From Monarcha castaneiventris obscurior (Eukaryota; Chordata; Aves; Passeriformes; Monarchidae), in the NCBI GenBank assembly GCA_026261815.1, contig JAMPIT010000493.1:9255501-9319500 (forward strand): 64,000 bases of DNA, written 5' to 3'. How positions within the stretch are numbered: position 1 is the first letter of the stretch; each line of letters starts with the position of its first letter. Below, piece after piece: positions 22,266-35,907 of this stretch. The translations under genes and the position numbers were made by a program. The notes under the pieces are model-generated. The model was not told the origin of the DNA. It searched no databases and saw nothing but the letters and a program-made list of their open reading frames with translations.

Positions 22266-24739
22266 TTCAGGAAATGCTGGTCGGTCTTTAAACCAGGGGA
22301 AAAAGAGGGAGTGGAGGTTGAGAGAGCTAAATTGAGGTGACAGCGAAATGGAAGAATTATTTTATTGTAACGAGGTGGGGAGAGATATACGAAGAGTTTC
22401 GGGCAGGAAAATGGAAAATTCTTGCGGCCCTTGAGGATTCATAACAGTGGGAGAAGGAAAAAGATCTGGAGTAGTGTTAAGGGAAAGGTGTAGGACAAAG
22501 CTGGGAAGGAAGAAGGGTTTGATGGAAAAACGGAACAAAAAGGAAAGGAACAACGTAGAGATGTGTTAGAAAAAGGGGGATAAAGATAAAAAATTTGTTG
22601 TTAAATCTCACAATTAAGACAAGACACCAGTAATCCCTTTATTTTTGGTCCTAAAGTCAAGGATCCAAAGTATTACTGCATGTTCTGAGGAACTAAAGGA
22701 TTTTACTCCGGATTTAACCAGAGTGAAACCCCCCATGCCAAACCCATCCTGTGACTGCACCAGGACTTGCTGTGGTCACTCTGGAAGAAGATTTGTGGCA
22801 CTTTGGATCTTTCATCCAAGCCTTGGGATCAGCCAGGGAAAGGTGGGGATGAGGAGGCCCTTCCCACTGAGGCTGGAGCCTAGAAATGTCATTGCTGCCT
22901 CTAAACCCACCAAGGTTCTGGAAAAACATTCAAATTGCAGCAACTAGAAAAAAATAACGAGGAGAAAATTCAAATTAATTTTGATATCCATCAGGTCCTT
23001 TGGGAAAAAAATATAGGATTTGGTTTAGACATGAAGTAGTCAAGTTCTTCCCAGTCTGCCACTCCCAATAAGAAGGATTTTTAGAGAAGTTTAGGAGGTT
23101 GGTTTAGTTCCTCTGGTTGGATCAGCTCCATGGTTTATGGATTCAGGTGCCTTCTCAACCAACTGAGTGTGTACAGCAAAAACCCCCAAATATCCACACA
23201 AACACCACGGTTCTGTGCTATTAAAAGTAAATATTCCATATTCCCATGCACGGAGCAGTGGCAGTTGATTTCCTTTTCACTGACACCCACCAGGTTTCCC
23301 TCTGCTCTCCTCCCAGGTCAAGATCTGAGCAACTTCTCCAGTCTACAAAAATTCAGTTTGCAGCAGATTCAAAGTGGGCTTTAACCAATATTGGATTCAT
23401 CCAAATGTGCAATAAAGTCCCTTTGGCCACGTTCTCATCTCTTTGTCTTTGCTTTCTAAGAACTTTGGAGTTATCAGGCTTCACTGGCCAAAAACGTAGT
23501 GGAAAATGAATTTCAGAATCACACAGAGAAGTATTTACAGAAAGGGAAATTTTGGGTTCCATCAGGAAATATTTGCACCAGATGTGCTCCCAAATGCCTC
23601 CAGCCAGGGCTGGAAACCCCATCATGTGACCAGTCAAAGCAACTCAGAGTGGATTTTGAAGACTCCTAACGAGTCCCCAGAGCAGAGAGATCAGAAATGT
23701 GGTGTTTGTGTAATAAATGTATCTGGTCTGATAAAATCCAAGGCCCCAGGAAATCAGTGGGAAGATTTCTTGTCTCTTCAGGAGCTTCAGGTCAACACTC
23801 CATCCAACAACACATTCCATCATGAATGGATTTTGAAAAAACCCCAGAATTTGCTTTCAGATCATCCATAAAGAGAAGAGAAAAGGTATCAAGTGGATTA
23901 ACATCCAAATTATTTTAACCTTCCTGGAGAATCATCACAGCTGTAAATCCTGCTGGATCTTCTTTGTGTTTACTGCACACACTGAGTTAACAACTTGCAT
24001 CACCTCATAGCTCTCTCCACTGAGCATAATTTTATCAGCCTGTTATTAAACCCACTCATATTTAAAACTGGAATCCCCTCCTGAGCGTTGGCTCATCTGA
24101 TTTGAGGTGCTTGGAATCATTTTGGAGTGACACAGCAAATCCACACTTGCTGCTCTGTCTCCCTCATGGGAATCACTGGTGCTGACCCTGGACAGGTCCT
24201 TTGAGGACAGATGGCAGATTTTGGGGTAAAACATCTTTGTGTTTGACCTCAGCTGTGTCAAATTGGTTTTCAATCCTTCCCAACGGTCTGAAACATTCCT
24301 CATGTTCTCCCCCAGGCCTCCCCATGAAGGATCTCTGAAGTCCAAGGTGCAAATTGTCCTCTGGGCAGCAAAACATTTCCAATTTCTATATTGATTTTCC
24401 ATTTTCCTGGTTTAGGACTGCTGTTCCTTGCTGGAATGGGAGGCTCTGGCACCTCCTGCCTTTGTGGATTACAAAGGTTTCTCTCCAGCAGGTTCCAGAG
24501 TCAAACCCATCCCAGTGGTGAATTCGTCTTTAGCCACACAAATCCCATGGATGCTCTCACTCTCTGGGCATGGATGGATTCGTGGTCCATGAAATCAGAG
24601 GAGCTGTTGGTTACGTTGATTTTGGCCTCTTCACTTCACCCCCTTTGCTGGGGCAAGGTTGTTTCAGGTTTATTTTTAGTGCTTTGTCCAATCTCATGGC
24701 AAATTGCTCCAAGAGTGGAGCTTCTCCCACATCCTTTGG
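22266..24739. other. Unique non-coding DNA, no gene seen
   Basis: AT-rich to mixed DNA. I see no gene, RNA, tandem array or transposon that I can name. Confidence 0.5.
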
Positions 24740-24905
24740 AAGAATTTTCCGCAGCGAAATAAGATTTCAGCACTTGGAAGTTTATCCAGCCTAAACTTTC
24801 CTCTACTTAACGTTATGCTTCGAGTCCTTATACCCTTTTCACCATCCTAAACAATTCCTCTTCTCCTCCGTGTTTACAATCCACAAGATTTCCCTCTGCC
24901 TTCCA
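24740..24905 (-). repeat. Old CR1-type LINE fragment, antisense
   Basis: Seen: CACTTGGAAGTTTATCCAGC then ctaaactttcctctactta, CGTTATGCTTCGAGTCCTTA, tacccttttcaccatcct, AAACAATTCCTCTTCTCC and gtgtttacaatcc. Known: the antisense of old CR1/L3-like 3' regions reads ggaagtttttcct, atccagcctaaattt, then a block ending cttctagt, then aacaattcctc and tgtttaca. The match is clear in order and in several words but too diverged to belong to the young avian subfamilies. The 3' tail is not recognisable. Confidence 0.75.
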
Positions 24906-27149
24906 AGGAGAAGTTTCCAATCGGTATTTATGAAATGGAAAAATAAATGACAAACAGAAGGTTCAGCAGAGAAGAACCTCCTGCTCTGCAGCAGGCAGAT
25001 GTTTGTGCAACCACTGGGTGTCCTTCAAAACAGACCCTATTTCCATCATTTTCTGCTGTCCAACTGTATCCCAAAGTTGTGAGACACATCTTCAGTCCAA
25101 ACAAACTTCAGGAACTGCAAACCTTCAACTTCCAAAAGTCATGCGCTGTTTAAAAAATAGGAAAAAAAGAATTTTAAGCCAAACAAACTCTGGATTCTTT
25201 CTTTTTTTTTTTTTTTTTACTCTTTTGCTGTTGTTGTTTTTGACTGAGCGTGAAGTGGTTGAGTTTACAGGGTCAAGGGTTGTTTGTGTGCAGTGCTGGG
25301 GCCTGGGCATCCCATCCACAGAAACAGTTAAACCTCCCAGGATGCAGGAGCTTTGTTGTGTCTGATGAAGGCAGACTTTCATTAGGCCTTTTACCACCAG
25401 CTCTTGGAACCTTTCCACTTCATGCAAGTCAAAAAACCACAAATATTCCTCTCCTTATATCAGTACCAGAAGCTGGGAGCATGGAATGCTTCAGAATGCT
25501 TTGAACCCCGTAATTGTCTCTTGTAATAATACATTTTTTACATTCGAGCTCGGGAGTTATCAAGGAGAGAGGACGTAGCAAGTTGGTTAAAATGAAGAAT
25601 TAAATTATGGTCATGGAAACAAACAAAAAAAAAAAGAAAATAAAGAAAACAAGAGGAAACAAGAGGTACTTTCCACTGTTCTCAAAAGAAAGTGATTTGG
25701 GAAAGGATGAATCAGAAGGGAGCTCGGGATGATTTTGTGTTCCATGGACAAAGGGATGGGCAGTGGGAAGCTCAGGGTGGGATAGACCTGAGGGAAAGCT
25801 CTGCCTCGTCCTGGGAAACAGAAAACACCTCCTGTGAAGCAGAAAACAAGAGTTTGGAGTGTGGGGTTACTGCGTGTGGGGTTTCTGTTCTGTGTCAGAG
25901 AACATGGGAATGTTCTCCCCAGTCATGGAGCTGCTCTGTTCCTTATCCCATCACCGTTCCCTGCTGGCCTGGCCCTTCCCAGCCCTGCCTGACCTCAGCT
26001 CTGTTCCACTAAAATCACTTTGGGCATTGATTTTCCCTTTTTTTTTCTGTACAATTCTTAGATCTAGATTTGTATCCAGAAGCAATTTACAGGAAAATAT
26101 CCAGTTCCACTCCCTTCGGAGATTTCAGGTGGGATCCCTGTGTTCTGAATAACTCCTCAGCACTCGGCTTTTTCCTTCTGGGCCATCTTCCTCCTCTGGG
26201 TTCTACCTGAGATGTGGCATCATTTAATCACGAAGATCTTCTCAAACCACATTGCAGAATTTATCTTTTGAAGGATACTCGAATATTTCTACAAATGGAC
26301 CTCAGGAAAGATTCTGACCATGGGAATCCTAATCCCAAAATGTGCTGCCCTCCTGAGAAAGTCCAGGATGAAGAAGCCAGAGAGCAAAAAGCAGTGGTGC
26401 AAGGAGGTAAAAAAACCCAAACCCCAAGGAAAACACATCTTTCAGAAGCTGGTTCAAGTCATTGTTAGTACCCTGTCATTTGTTTGTATCCCAAATCCAC
26501 AAAAGACATCAGAAAATGAAAAACAAAACCAAAAATGAAACCTAGCAATGTTATAAAAGAGTTTACAGCACAATAATTTTGTACTAAATGAAAGGAGTAT
26601 TTACATCTGGAAAAATGTAGATGGAAACAGAGTATTCTTTTTTTTTTCTAAATTGATTGGATGATGATTTCTGGGCTCAGACATCGGTGTTCAAAACAAG
26701 AGGAGAAGCTCTGACCCCTTTGGCTGTGAAATGAGCAGGAGCAGAGGGTGCAATTCAACAGAGGTGGCCCAAAGAACTTTATCCCTTTGCTGCTGCACAA
26801 ACACCTCCAGTTCTGAATTCTGTGCAGATCCAGAGCAGGACATCTCAGGCTTTTCTTGGATTTCATGGCCAGGTGACCCCAAATTATCTTTTGAGAGGGA
26901 ATTGGGGTCTTATCCCAAAAAGCTCATTCACGCTTCTGTTCAATTCAGGCCATAATTTCACAATAAAGCAATCAGGGAGAACGAGAGGGTGTGAGAAGGA
27001 GCTGAGGAGAAACAAGGAAGGAAAATAAGGTTATTTCACAATAAGGAGCATCTTGTCAGCATTTTAATGTTTATTTATAATTTTAGGATTTTTATTAAAA
27101 AACCTGGAAATTATTCCTGGTTCAACTCCATTAAAATTCACTTTAAACT
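24906..27149. other. Unique DNA with short A/T tracts
   Basis: Contains a T17 tract at 25202-25218 and A-rich DNA at 25620-25670. No gene, RNA or transposon was recognised before the CR1 end. Confidence 0.5.
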
Positions 27150-27384
27150 GAAAGAGGGCAGGGCTGGATGGGATATTGGGAAGAAATTGATTGCTGTGAG
27201 GGTGCCAGGCCCTGGCACTGGGTGTCCAGAGCAGCTGTGGCTGCCCCTGGATCCCTGGCAGTGCCCAAGGCCAGGCTGGATGGGGCTGGGAGCACCCTGG
27301 GATAGTGGGAAGTGTCCCTGCCATGGAACTGGGTGATCTTTAAGGTCCCTTCCAGCCCAAACCATTCTGGGATTCTGTGATTAA
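27150..27384 (+). repeat. CR1 LINE 3' end, sense
   Basis: Seen: gatattgggaagaaattgattgc, GTGAGGGTGCCAGGCCCTGG, ccagagcagctgtggctgcc, CTGGATCCCTGGCAGTGCCC, aaggccaggctggatgggg, then GGTGATCTTTAAGGTCCC and ttccagcccaaaccattctgg, ending gattctgtgat. This is a complete young CR1 3' end with one degenerate octamer, 5'-truncated to about 235 bp. The minus-strand frames through it are shadows. Confidence 0.94.
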
Positions 27385-27981
27385 AATTCAGTGAGAACTT
27401 TGCTTCTTGTTCCACCCTCAAAATCCACCTGGGAAAAGGGAAGGGAAAATCCCAGCCTTTCCTTCCTGCTGTCCTTTGGGATGTGCCAGGGAACCCCAGG
27501 CACTGATCTGGCCACGTTTTAGCCCAGGCCTGGCTCAGCAGCTCCTCCTGTCCCCCCATGGCAGAGGATCAGAGAGGACAAATCCCTTTGATGGAAGGGT
27601 CAGTCCCTGCTCCTTCTCACTCTGGATTAATGAGGGACAAAAGCCTTTGTTCCAGGCTGCCACTGCTATCGAGAGCAGGGCCAGATAAGGGGGAAAAAGC
27701 CACTTCTGTGACTGTTTTATGTCAAAACTGCCTGGTTTGGCTTTTCAGCCTGGCTGGGCAATAACTCACTGCCACCCCTTATCACCCCTAATCAGCCTCG
27801 GGCGAATCCACACGGCAAAGGCCGGAGTAGGAACAAAGTGTGCCAGGATTTGGGGGGAAAAAAGAGTTTTCTCCCTCAGAAACCCATGGAAAATAAACCC
27901 AAACCAGCCCCCAGATCCAGGGCAACATAAAAGAACTCTTGGAGATAAGCTCACACCCCCTGGCAGTGAGCTGGGCTCAGC
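27385..27981. other. Unique DNA between CR1 and LTR
   Basis: Mixed sequence, with no gene or RNA seen. It is not recognisable as the internal part of the adjacent retrovirus: no tRNA-primer site or polypurine tract is seen at the LTR border, so the LTR is read as solo. Confidence 0.45.
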
Positions 27982-28442
27982 TGATGCTCCTGGTGGGATC
28001 ACCCTGAGGCCTTCTGCAGCCACCCAGAAACAGAGACCAGACAAGAGGAAGGGAATAAAGGTCGGGGTTTATTTGAAGGCCTTCAAGGCACACCCTGGGG
28101 GAGCCAGAGGCTGCCTCCAAAAATGGACCCCAAGATGGACCCCAGGTCACGAGTTCTTCACACCTTTATAGGTTTGGTTCATTTGCATACCACGGTTAAT
28201 TCTCCAATTAAAGCCCCAGTTTAATGATGGAATTCCCCTCAGCTTGCTCCCCCCTTAGAGGCTTTGGGTTACACATTTTGGGCCTAGCAGAGCCTGGCTG
28301 TCCTTGAAGGCAAAGCCTGGAGAGGCTTTGTTGTGTCTGCCCAGCACGAGAGAGCAGAAATTCCAGGCTACAAGGAACTGCAGAGTTACACTCTAAGCAG
28401 TACAGAAATTGAAAAATATAAAAGTTAAAACCTAAGGCATCA
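27982..28442 (-). mobile_element. Solo LTR of an avian endogenous retrovirus, antisense
   Basis: Seen: the block starts TGATGC and ends GCATCA on the plus strand, a perfect 6-bp inverted terminal repeat of TG...CA type, 461 bp apart. Read on the minus strand it has an octamer ATGCAAAT (28198-28191), a TATA box TATAAAGG (28170-28163) about 20 bp further on, and a poly-A signal AATAAA (28073-28068) about 90 bp after that. This is the U3-R-U5 order. No gag, pol or env sequence adjoins it, so it is probably a solo LTR left by recombination. I see no clear target-site duplication, so the exact ends may be off or the copy old. The left end could also be the TG at 28005. Confidence 0.72.
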
Positions 28443-31030
28443 GCCCGGGGTGGAGCAGGGACAGCAGGAGGGACTCAGATCCATCCCTGTCAGCCAAGGG
28501 CACAGCACATTTCCCTCCTCTCAGATAATTGATCTTCCTTCATCCCCCCAGTTAAACTTCCAAAAAATATGGGGAATAAAGCAACCCAAGACAAGTCCCG
28601 GCCATATTTCTCCAAGGATCTTCTCCCTGTGAGAACCTCCAGCATCAGTTCCTGTTCCTACAAGACTTCCTTGACTATGGATAGTGGAAGTTTTCTGTGC
28701 TCTACGGCATCAACAATGGGCTTGGGAACTCATAGAACCTTTCATTTCCTCCCTTTTATTTGGAAAGGACTTTCCTTTAAGAATCCTGCTATTTAATAGA
28801 TGGGTTGTGATGTCAAACTCTTTAATAAGAGCTCTGCTTTTTCCTCTGCAGTTTTGTTTTTATTCTAAACAAGATTTTTATTTTTTTTCCTAAACAGATA
28901 CAATTTTAAGGAGAAGGAAAAAAAAAAAAAAAGCCAAACATGACCAGAAAAGACCTTATTTGTTATGGAAAAATTATAACAAAGATTTTCTGTGGTTTAT
29001 TTTTCTCTTTGCTCTTCCTGTTGTTGGTAATAAAGGAATTTTTATTGTTCTTTGGTGGTAATCCTAGCTTTATGTTGAAAAACAGAAAGGACTTTTTTCC
29101 CTTCTCTTAATTTTTTTTTTAAATTTTTTTTTCCCTTCTCTGTTTTGGGTTTGGTTCTCTGGTTTGTAGCCTGGATGGAACTAAACCAAGCATTGAAAAA
29201 AGTCGCCACACACGGTCAGGAATGGCTCAGCTCCTGAGCTGAGGATGCTCCTTCCCCAAATCCTTCCTCACATCCAGTGACTGATGGGGAACGAGGAGCA
29301 TCTGCACATATTCCACAATAAATGGAATATTCTGACCTGGGTAATGCAGCTAAAAATTTCGGAGTAAATCCCAGAATTTGGAAGGTTGAGGCCAGGTTTG
29401 TCCCCACTGAGACCATGAGTGAAGTGCCCACTTCTGCCTGGGATGTGCCACCCAAAGGTGCCTGAAAATTCTGCAGTGACCTCTCCCAGGTAGAAACAGC
29501 TTTGGTGGAGATTTATTTTGGAGGATTAGGCTGGATTCATTCTAGTTTTTTTTTATTCCCTTTTTTGTCTTCCCTCCTGGTGGTGGAAAGCAACAAATGG
29601 TTGGGATTTTTGTTTCTGCAAAGCTGGAAAATTAAATTTGATTTTTAATATGAGAAGTACCAGCAGCTGAAACGTTATAATTTCAAGACTAATTTAACTG
29701 ATACTCTGACTAAGTAAAATCATGTGCTGATCACGATAACCTTTGTTTTCCTTCTCCCACAGAAGATGTTCTGCCAATATTTATGCAAAATAAGTCCCAA
29801 CTTGGACCATTGCCTCCTTTAAAAAAAAAAAAAATTAAAAATCCCTTCCTTAATTAATAAAAACCAACATGACACGAACCAACAGCAAAACAAAGAGAAG
29901 CAAAGGAAGAAAAAGCTTCTCCCTCCGTCAAAAATTATAAAATCCCAGTGTGGGAGAGTTGGATGTGCCTGTGCTGGCTCTGCTCCATGCTGGGGGGGTC
30001 CCCAGAGCCCTTCGCACACAGAACCCCAAGGTTTCCCTGCTCAGCCCTTCCCAGGAGCTCCGAGTGGGGGCTGAGCAGGGAGGGAGGTGGGGCAGAGCTC
30101 TGGAAAATGCTTTTCCACTTGCCTTTCCCCTTCCATGATAATGCCGAGAGGAAACAATTACAAATAACGTCTCTTTTATTATAACCGAGTCTGCAGCTCT
30201 TTGACATGATGGCTCTGGCAAGACTTGGAGAGACATCAGACCAATAAAACATCCTTAAATATCAGGTTTGGAAGTTAATTCATTTGGAGCCACGCTCCTG
30301 TGCCAGCAAGGGAACTTTTGTGCTGCGAGTGTTTGCCGATTTTTCAGACAGTGAGTGGAATAACGGCGCGCTCCCAGCAAGGCTTCTGGAAGTTATCAAT
30401 ATCCAATTTGCCACTTGAGCCTTCTCACTCACCCTGCAAATGAGCTGTGCAAACACGGCCTTTGTGGTGGGGCAACGGCCGAGCCCAAAGCTCCTTCTGA
30501 GCACAAAGCTCTGCTCTTGCTCTGCTCCTGCCCCTTCCAAGGAGCCCTCGGGAATCACGGAGCCTTTGCTGCCTCTTGCAACCAGCACCAGCCCCGAGAG
30601 TGGTGCAAATAATGGTTCCATGGCTCACTATTGCAGAGTGAGAGCGTATTTTTCTTGGAGCATTTCTTAACCTTTGGGATCTTTTCATGTTCTTTAGCCA
30701 TTGTGTTTGCTTCTTCCTTGTTTTCTTACAGGGAAAGCCGAAAGGACTTACAATTAAAATCTTTTTTTAACAGCTTTCTCCTGTTCCCTTGGCAAAACAA
30801 ATTTCTGAGCAGTTGGAACGATACAGCGCCGTTTACTCCCCCCTCAAATAGTTTTCCCTTTCTTCCAAGAAATCCTGCTCGTTTTGGATCTGATCTCTTG
30901 CTTGTGTAAGGAGGGGACACCTCCAGGTCTCGGGAGATCTGCACCAGCTGAAAGTTGTCATTGTGAAGTCAGGGGACAAAATTATCTATGCCAGGCCGGA
31001 TTCTCTCAGTGCTACTTGTTTGTTTTGCAG
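28443..31030. other. Unique DNA with A tracts
   Basis: Holds A16 at 28918-28933, A14 at 29821-29834 and T-rich DNA at 29100-29140. No gene, RNA or recognisable transposon was found. Confidence 0.5.
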
Positions 31031-31128
31031 GGTTGCAGGACCCACGGGTGATTCAGGGCCGTGGAACTGGGAGCAGGAGCTGGTGCAGGAATGGAAGCGG
31101 CCGATGCCCAGTCGGGCTGGGACCAGAG
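31031..31128 (+). other. Candidate exon-like segment (98 nt), unproven
   Basis: Seen: a strong acceptor-like end (CTACTTGTTTGTTTTGCAG, AG at 31029-31030) and a good donor-like start (CCAGAG then GTAACC, GT at 31129-31130) enclose 98 nt with two open frames. Known: vertebrate internal exons average 120-150 nt with such borders. Chance pairs of this quality do occur every few kb in non-coding DNA. I recognise no protein family in either frame. It could be a non-coding RNA exon, a rare coding exon, or nothing. Confidence 0.15.
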
Positions 31129-33087
31129 GTAACCTGGAACCACAAATCTGTAAAATGTGGGAGGATTCAGGGTTTAGGAATGTGGCTTTGCCCATCCTGG
31201 GACAGAACATGACTGTGACATTCCCAGGAGGGCTCTGCTGTCACCTCAGCTCCCTTTGAGAGAGCAAGTGCTGGAGGTTTTCCAGTTCCAACCTTGGATC
31301 CGTGACCTGACTCAACCTCGTCCAGCTCCAAGGAGACCCCATCCTCTGCAGAAGCACCTGAGACGACCCAAAAACTTGATTTCTGCAGTGTGAAACCCTT
31401 GCTAATTTTCCTCAATGAGTGTGTTTGCTCTGAGGACAGACACATAAATCACATCAGCTGAAACCCAAGTGAGCCCATGACAAATACAGTATTTTTAAAG
31501 GTTAGTTGTTGTTCTTTTTAATGAAAGAAAAGCAAGGGGACGGGGTTGGACATTTATGATGTGCAAAAGAGGTTGTAACCACAGAAAAATCTGCCTCCAA
31601 AAGCCAAATATTATTCATTTTGGTGGAATGCACTGTTAAAATAGCTCAGCCTTTAAGGAAGAGGCAGGCTTATGTAAACCAGCGAGTTTACTTTCTTCTG
31701 AACACACAACCTTACAGAAATCCCATGTGTGTGCATGGGGGCTCTTCCTATAGACTCATAAATGTCATTTGATCAGCTGTGCCCCTCAGGAGACTTCCAG
31801 AGCACATTTCAGGAGAGATAAGCACAGAGGAAAATGATGTTGTGAGCAAAGACATCTTCCTGGGGCCATTGAGCAGCACCAACAAATCCCAGTCTTTACC
31901 AGGAGTCAATAATTCTCTCACACACCTTCCGGGTCCACCACTGACTTCCTTTCAGCAGGGCAAAATCAGGCTGAAGATTCATCCCCAATCTCCTTCCAGA
32001 GCTGGGAAACCTCTGCCATGAGCAGTCCATCAAAAAAATATAAATATCGAAGAGGGTGATTAAAATCTCGTCATGTCTTCAAATTTAAACAGAGTTTCTT
32101 TGATCAATAACGAACTCTGAAGTTTCCCGTGAAAGTTCAACAGGCAGGACACTGAGGAGCTCAGTTTTGTGGGAGTTTGTACTGAGATTTTCAGCTTTCT
32201 AGGGATCCTTAGTGGGATTTAGGACAGGTTTGCATGGATTCACCTCCCGAGTTTATCTCCCATTGGTTCCACCTGCCTTTTCCTCCTGAACATCCTCCCA
32301 TTTCGTGGAGCCCCAAAAGTCCTTCTGGCATTTATTCACACCCACAAACGTTGGTGCTGCTGCTCCTGTCCCTCCTGCTGCCCATTTTCCCTCCCCAGCC
32401 TCAGGATCAAGGAGGTTCATGCCCCATCCATTCCCCCACCCTGTTCAATAAAAGGTTCAGGCTGGTGTTGTTTTACCTGGACTAATTGTGATTTTCTAAA
32501 AAGCTAATTAATAACTACAGGGGGGAAATGGACTAGAAGGGAACCAGCAAGGGGGTGATTGCATCCAATCAATTAGGGGCATTAATTATTGTCCATAAAC
32601 CCTAGGTCGTGTGTGGATTTTGGGCTTTAAACCACACAGATCACGTTTCCAAGCACTGTGGGATCTTCCCTTTTTCCTTTCCATTCCCCACACCGTTGTC
32701 ATTCACTGCAAAATAGGGACTGGTCCTTAAAAAAGGCTCCAGGAGGCCAAGCCAGGCACGTGAGGGAGGAGCCAAGAAGCAAAGGTCAGCGTTGATTTCA
32801 CAAGTGTGAAGTGGGCTGAACGAGCTGCTGCTTTCTGGGATTCAATGGCTCTGCAGAAAAGGGCAGCGAGATAAATTGTTTGATGCTCCTCCTCTGCTGC
32901 AAACCCATTTTTCTTCTGAACCAAGTTCTTAGGGAAATAGATAAACTTAAATTTCCATTTCTTTCGCAGCTTGCATCCTACAAAATACTTCAGGTGTCTG
33001 GGCATGCTGCTCCAAGGGGGATCTTCCTCATCTTTCCTTCACCCAAATCTGCTTTCTGTTCTCTATTTTCCAGAATAATTCTCATTT
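31129..33087. other. Unique non-coding DNA
   Basis: Mixed to AT-rich DNA. Nothing recognisable before the CR1 fragment. Confidence 0.5.
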
Positions 33088-33228
33088 TCATAGAATCCTG
33101 GAATATTTTGGGTGGGCAGGGACCTTAAATATCACCTGATTCCAACCCCTGCCATGAGCAGGGACCCCTTCCACTATCCCAGGTTGCTCCAAGCCCTGTC
33201 CAGCCTGACTTTGGGATGGTTTTTGTTC
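33088..33228 (-). repeat. CR1 LINE 3' end, antisense
   Basis: Seen: TAGAATCCTGGAATATTTTG (decayed octamer tail), GGTGGGCAGGGACCTTAAAT, cacctgattccaacccctgcc, ATGAGCAGGGACCCCTTCCA, then ctatcccaggttgctccaag, CCCTGTCCAGCCTGACTTTG. This is the reverse complement of a young CR1 3' terminus, truncated to about 140 bp. Confidence 0.92.
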
Positions 33229-33958
33229 AGGACAGTTCCTGTGCAGATGAAAGATCCCCCATTGCCATAATTAATGTCAGGATGATGAGCTCTCCTGGAC
33301 AAGGATGTCCTCAGGAGTGACTTTGCTGCTGTTCCACCCTGCAGCCAGGGAACTGCGCTTGGAAAAGGCAGCAGGAGCAACAGGCAGATCAAACATTCCT
33401 GGTTCTGTTTGTCCTCCTTTCATTTTCATCTCATGTAGCTGTATTTGGGGGGGGAAAAGGCCTGAAAATGTGATCATTTAGCTGAATGTTTAATTGGAAA
33501 GAGTTTAGAACCATTTAGAATAGAGGACAAGCTACTCAGGGTGATTTTTGCATACTTCACGTTGTTAATTTTAATACTTCAGCTTCTCTTCTCCCACCAC
33601 TTTCTGTCCCCATCAATTGGATTTTTTTTTTTTTTTAAATCCTGCTTAATTTTTGCTGGGAGTGGATAAAAAGCTGTGGCTGCTGTTCTTGGCCTCAGGA
33701 GAAGTTCTATGTGTGCAGTAAAACTATTCCCTGCTATTATCACGCCGGGAGTCAGACACATAAAACCCCATTTTATCCATGGGATAAAGGAGAATGGGAA
33801 ATGCTTCTGACTTTGGATAATTGGTGAAAAATGCTGCATTCAATAGGTGATCTCCACTGCTGGAAGTGGAAGTAGAGGGGGCCTGTGGTGATTTATTCCC
33901 CTTAAGGTTTTCACCCACAGCAAGAAAGGAAAAACATGAAATGCTCAATATTTACCAT
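33229..33958. other. Unique DNA before the homopurine tract
   Basis: Mixed DNA with a T16 tract near 33621-33636. No gene, RNA or transposon was recognised. Confidence 0.5.
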
Positions 33959-34682
<724 letters not shown>

Positions 34683-35907
34683 CCTTTCTCACTGTGAGAT
34701 GCAGTTTTGAAGGACAGAGTGTAAAGAACAGAAGTTTAGGGTTTGAAAAATGGCAGAGAGGGAAAACAGAAGAGAAGGAAAATAATCCAGCACAGGTGAG
34801 TGATGAGGTTACTTTTATGATCAGTCTCAGGGTTACATTGCCCTGAAGTCCAGGGTCAAACAGAGTTTTCAAGGAGTTTTTCACGATCAAACGAAATGGT
34901 AAAACTGACAATATTTAAGATGTTACATTTATGAGGATTTAAGATCAGCAAAACACTCATTAAAAGGATGCATTTCAAAGAGTCCCAGAGAAGTCCCAGA
35001 GAAAATGAGACTCATCCTATCCCACAGAGGCTGGCAGGGACAGGTCTGTCAAAAGTCAGTTTGACAATTAAGCCACTGATTTTCTTAATTTAAAGGCATC
35101 CACAGGGTGTTGAGGTGGCAGAAATGGAGTTCTCTTTCTGTTTTTGATGTGATTTATGAGACATTTACTCATTTTTGAGCCCTCCTTGCTGTGTGCTCAT
35201 GCACAAACTCGTTGGCCTCACCTGAAATGATCCCAGGAGCAGAAAGTCAGAGGCTGGAGATGTCCCAGGTGCCTGGGCTGGGTCCTGCAGAGAAGAACCT
35301 TCCCAAGGGATCAGTTGTGCTTCCATTTTTGGCTTGTGCAGCTCCTCTGCTCCAGGAGGCAGTGGGATGTTTGCTGACAGTTTGATGCAGTTTGATGACA
35401 GGGGGAAAAGGGCTTTGATAAATACCAAACCCTGTCATTACCTCATTTTGGTGCACTCTGCATTTTTCCCAAACAAATTCCACAGAAAAGTCATGTAGGA
35501 AACCATAGCTTTCTACAAAAGAGAACCCACAGATTGGGTATTTTTTTTCCCCCTTTTCTTAATATGGAATGCAGGGATAAAATTTCTTCATTGACAAAGA
35601 CATGGCAGGGAAAAGAACAGAGGGATAAAAGGAAAAATTACCCCAAACCTACCACTGTCTAAACCAATTTTTCTGGGGAAAAAAATAATCCTATCTTTAA
35701 GCCCTTCTGTGCCAGAGTGCCCAGTACAGATACTTCCAATGAAGTAAATGAAACCACTGCTCATGCCAGGGAGCAATTTTTTAATTCTTTCCCTTCTTTT
35801 ATCTCGTCCCAGTGATGATATTTCTTCAAACAGCAGGATACATTTGTTAATTATTTTGATATTAATTTACAGGCAGCTTGGAAATTGTGCCAATTTGATA
35901 AGGAATA
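34683..35907. other. Unique non-coding DNA
   Basis: Includes a perfect donor-like word CAGGTGAGT at 34793-34801 with no matching acceptor, and a small direct repeat AGTCCCAGAGA twice at about 34980-35001. No gene or RNA was recognised. Confidence 0.5.

Noticed and set aside
27384..27981. Internal retroviral sequence next to the LTR
   Set aside because: No primer-binding site, polypurine tract or gag/pol-like frame was found, so a solo LTR is the simpler reading.
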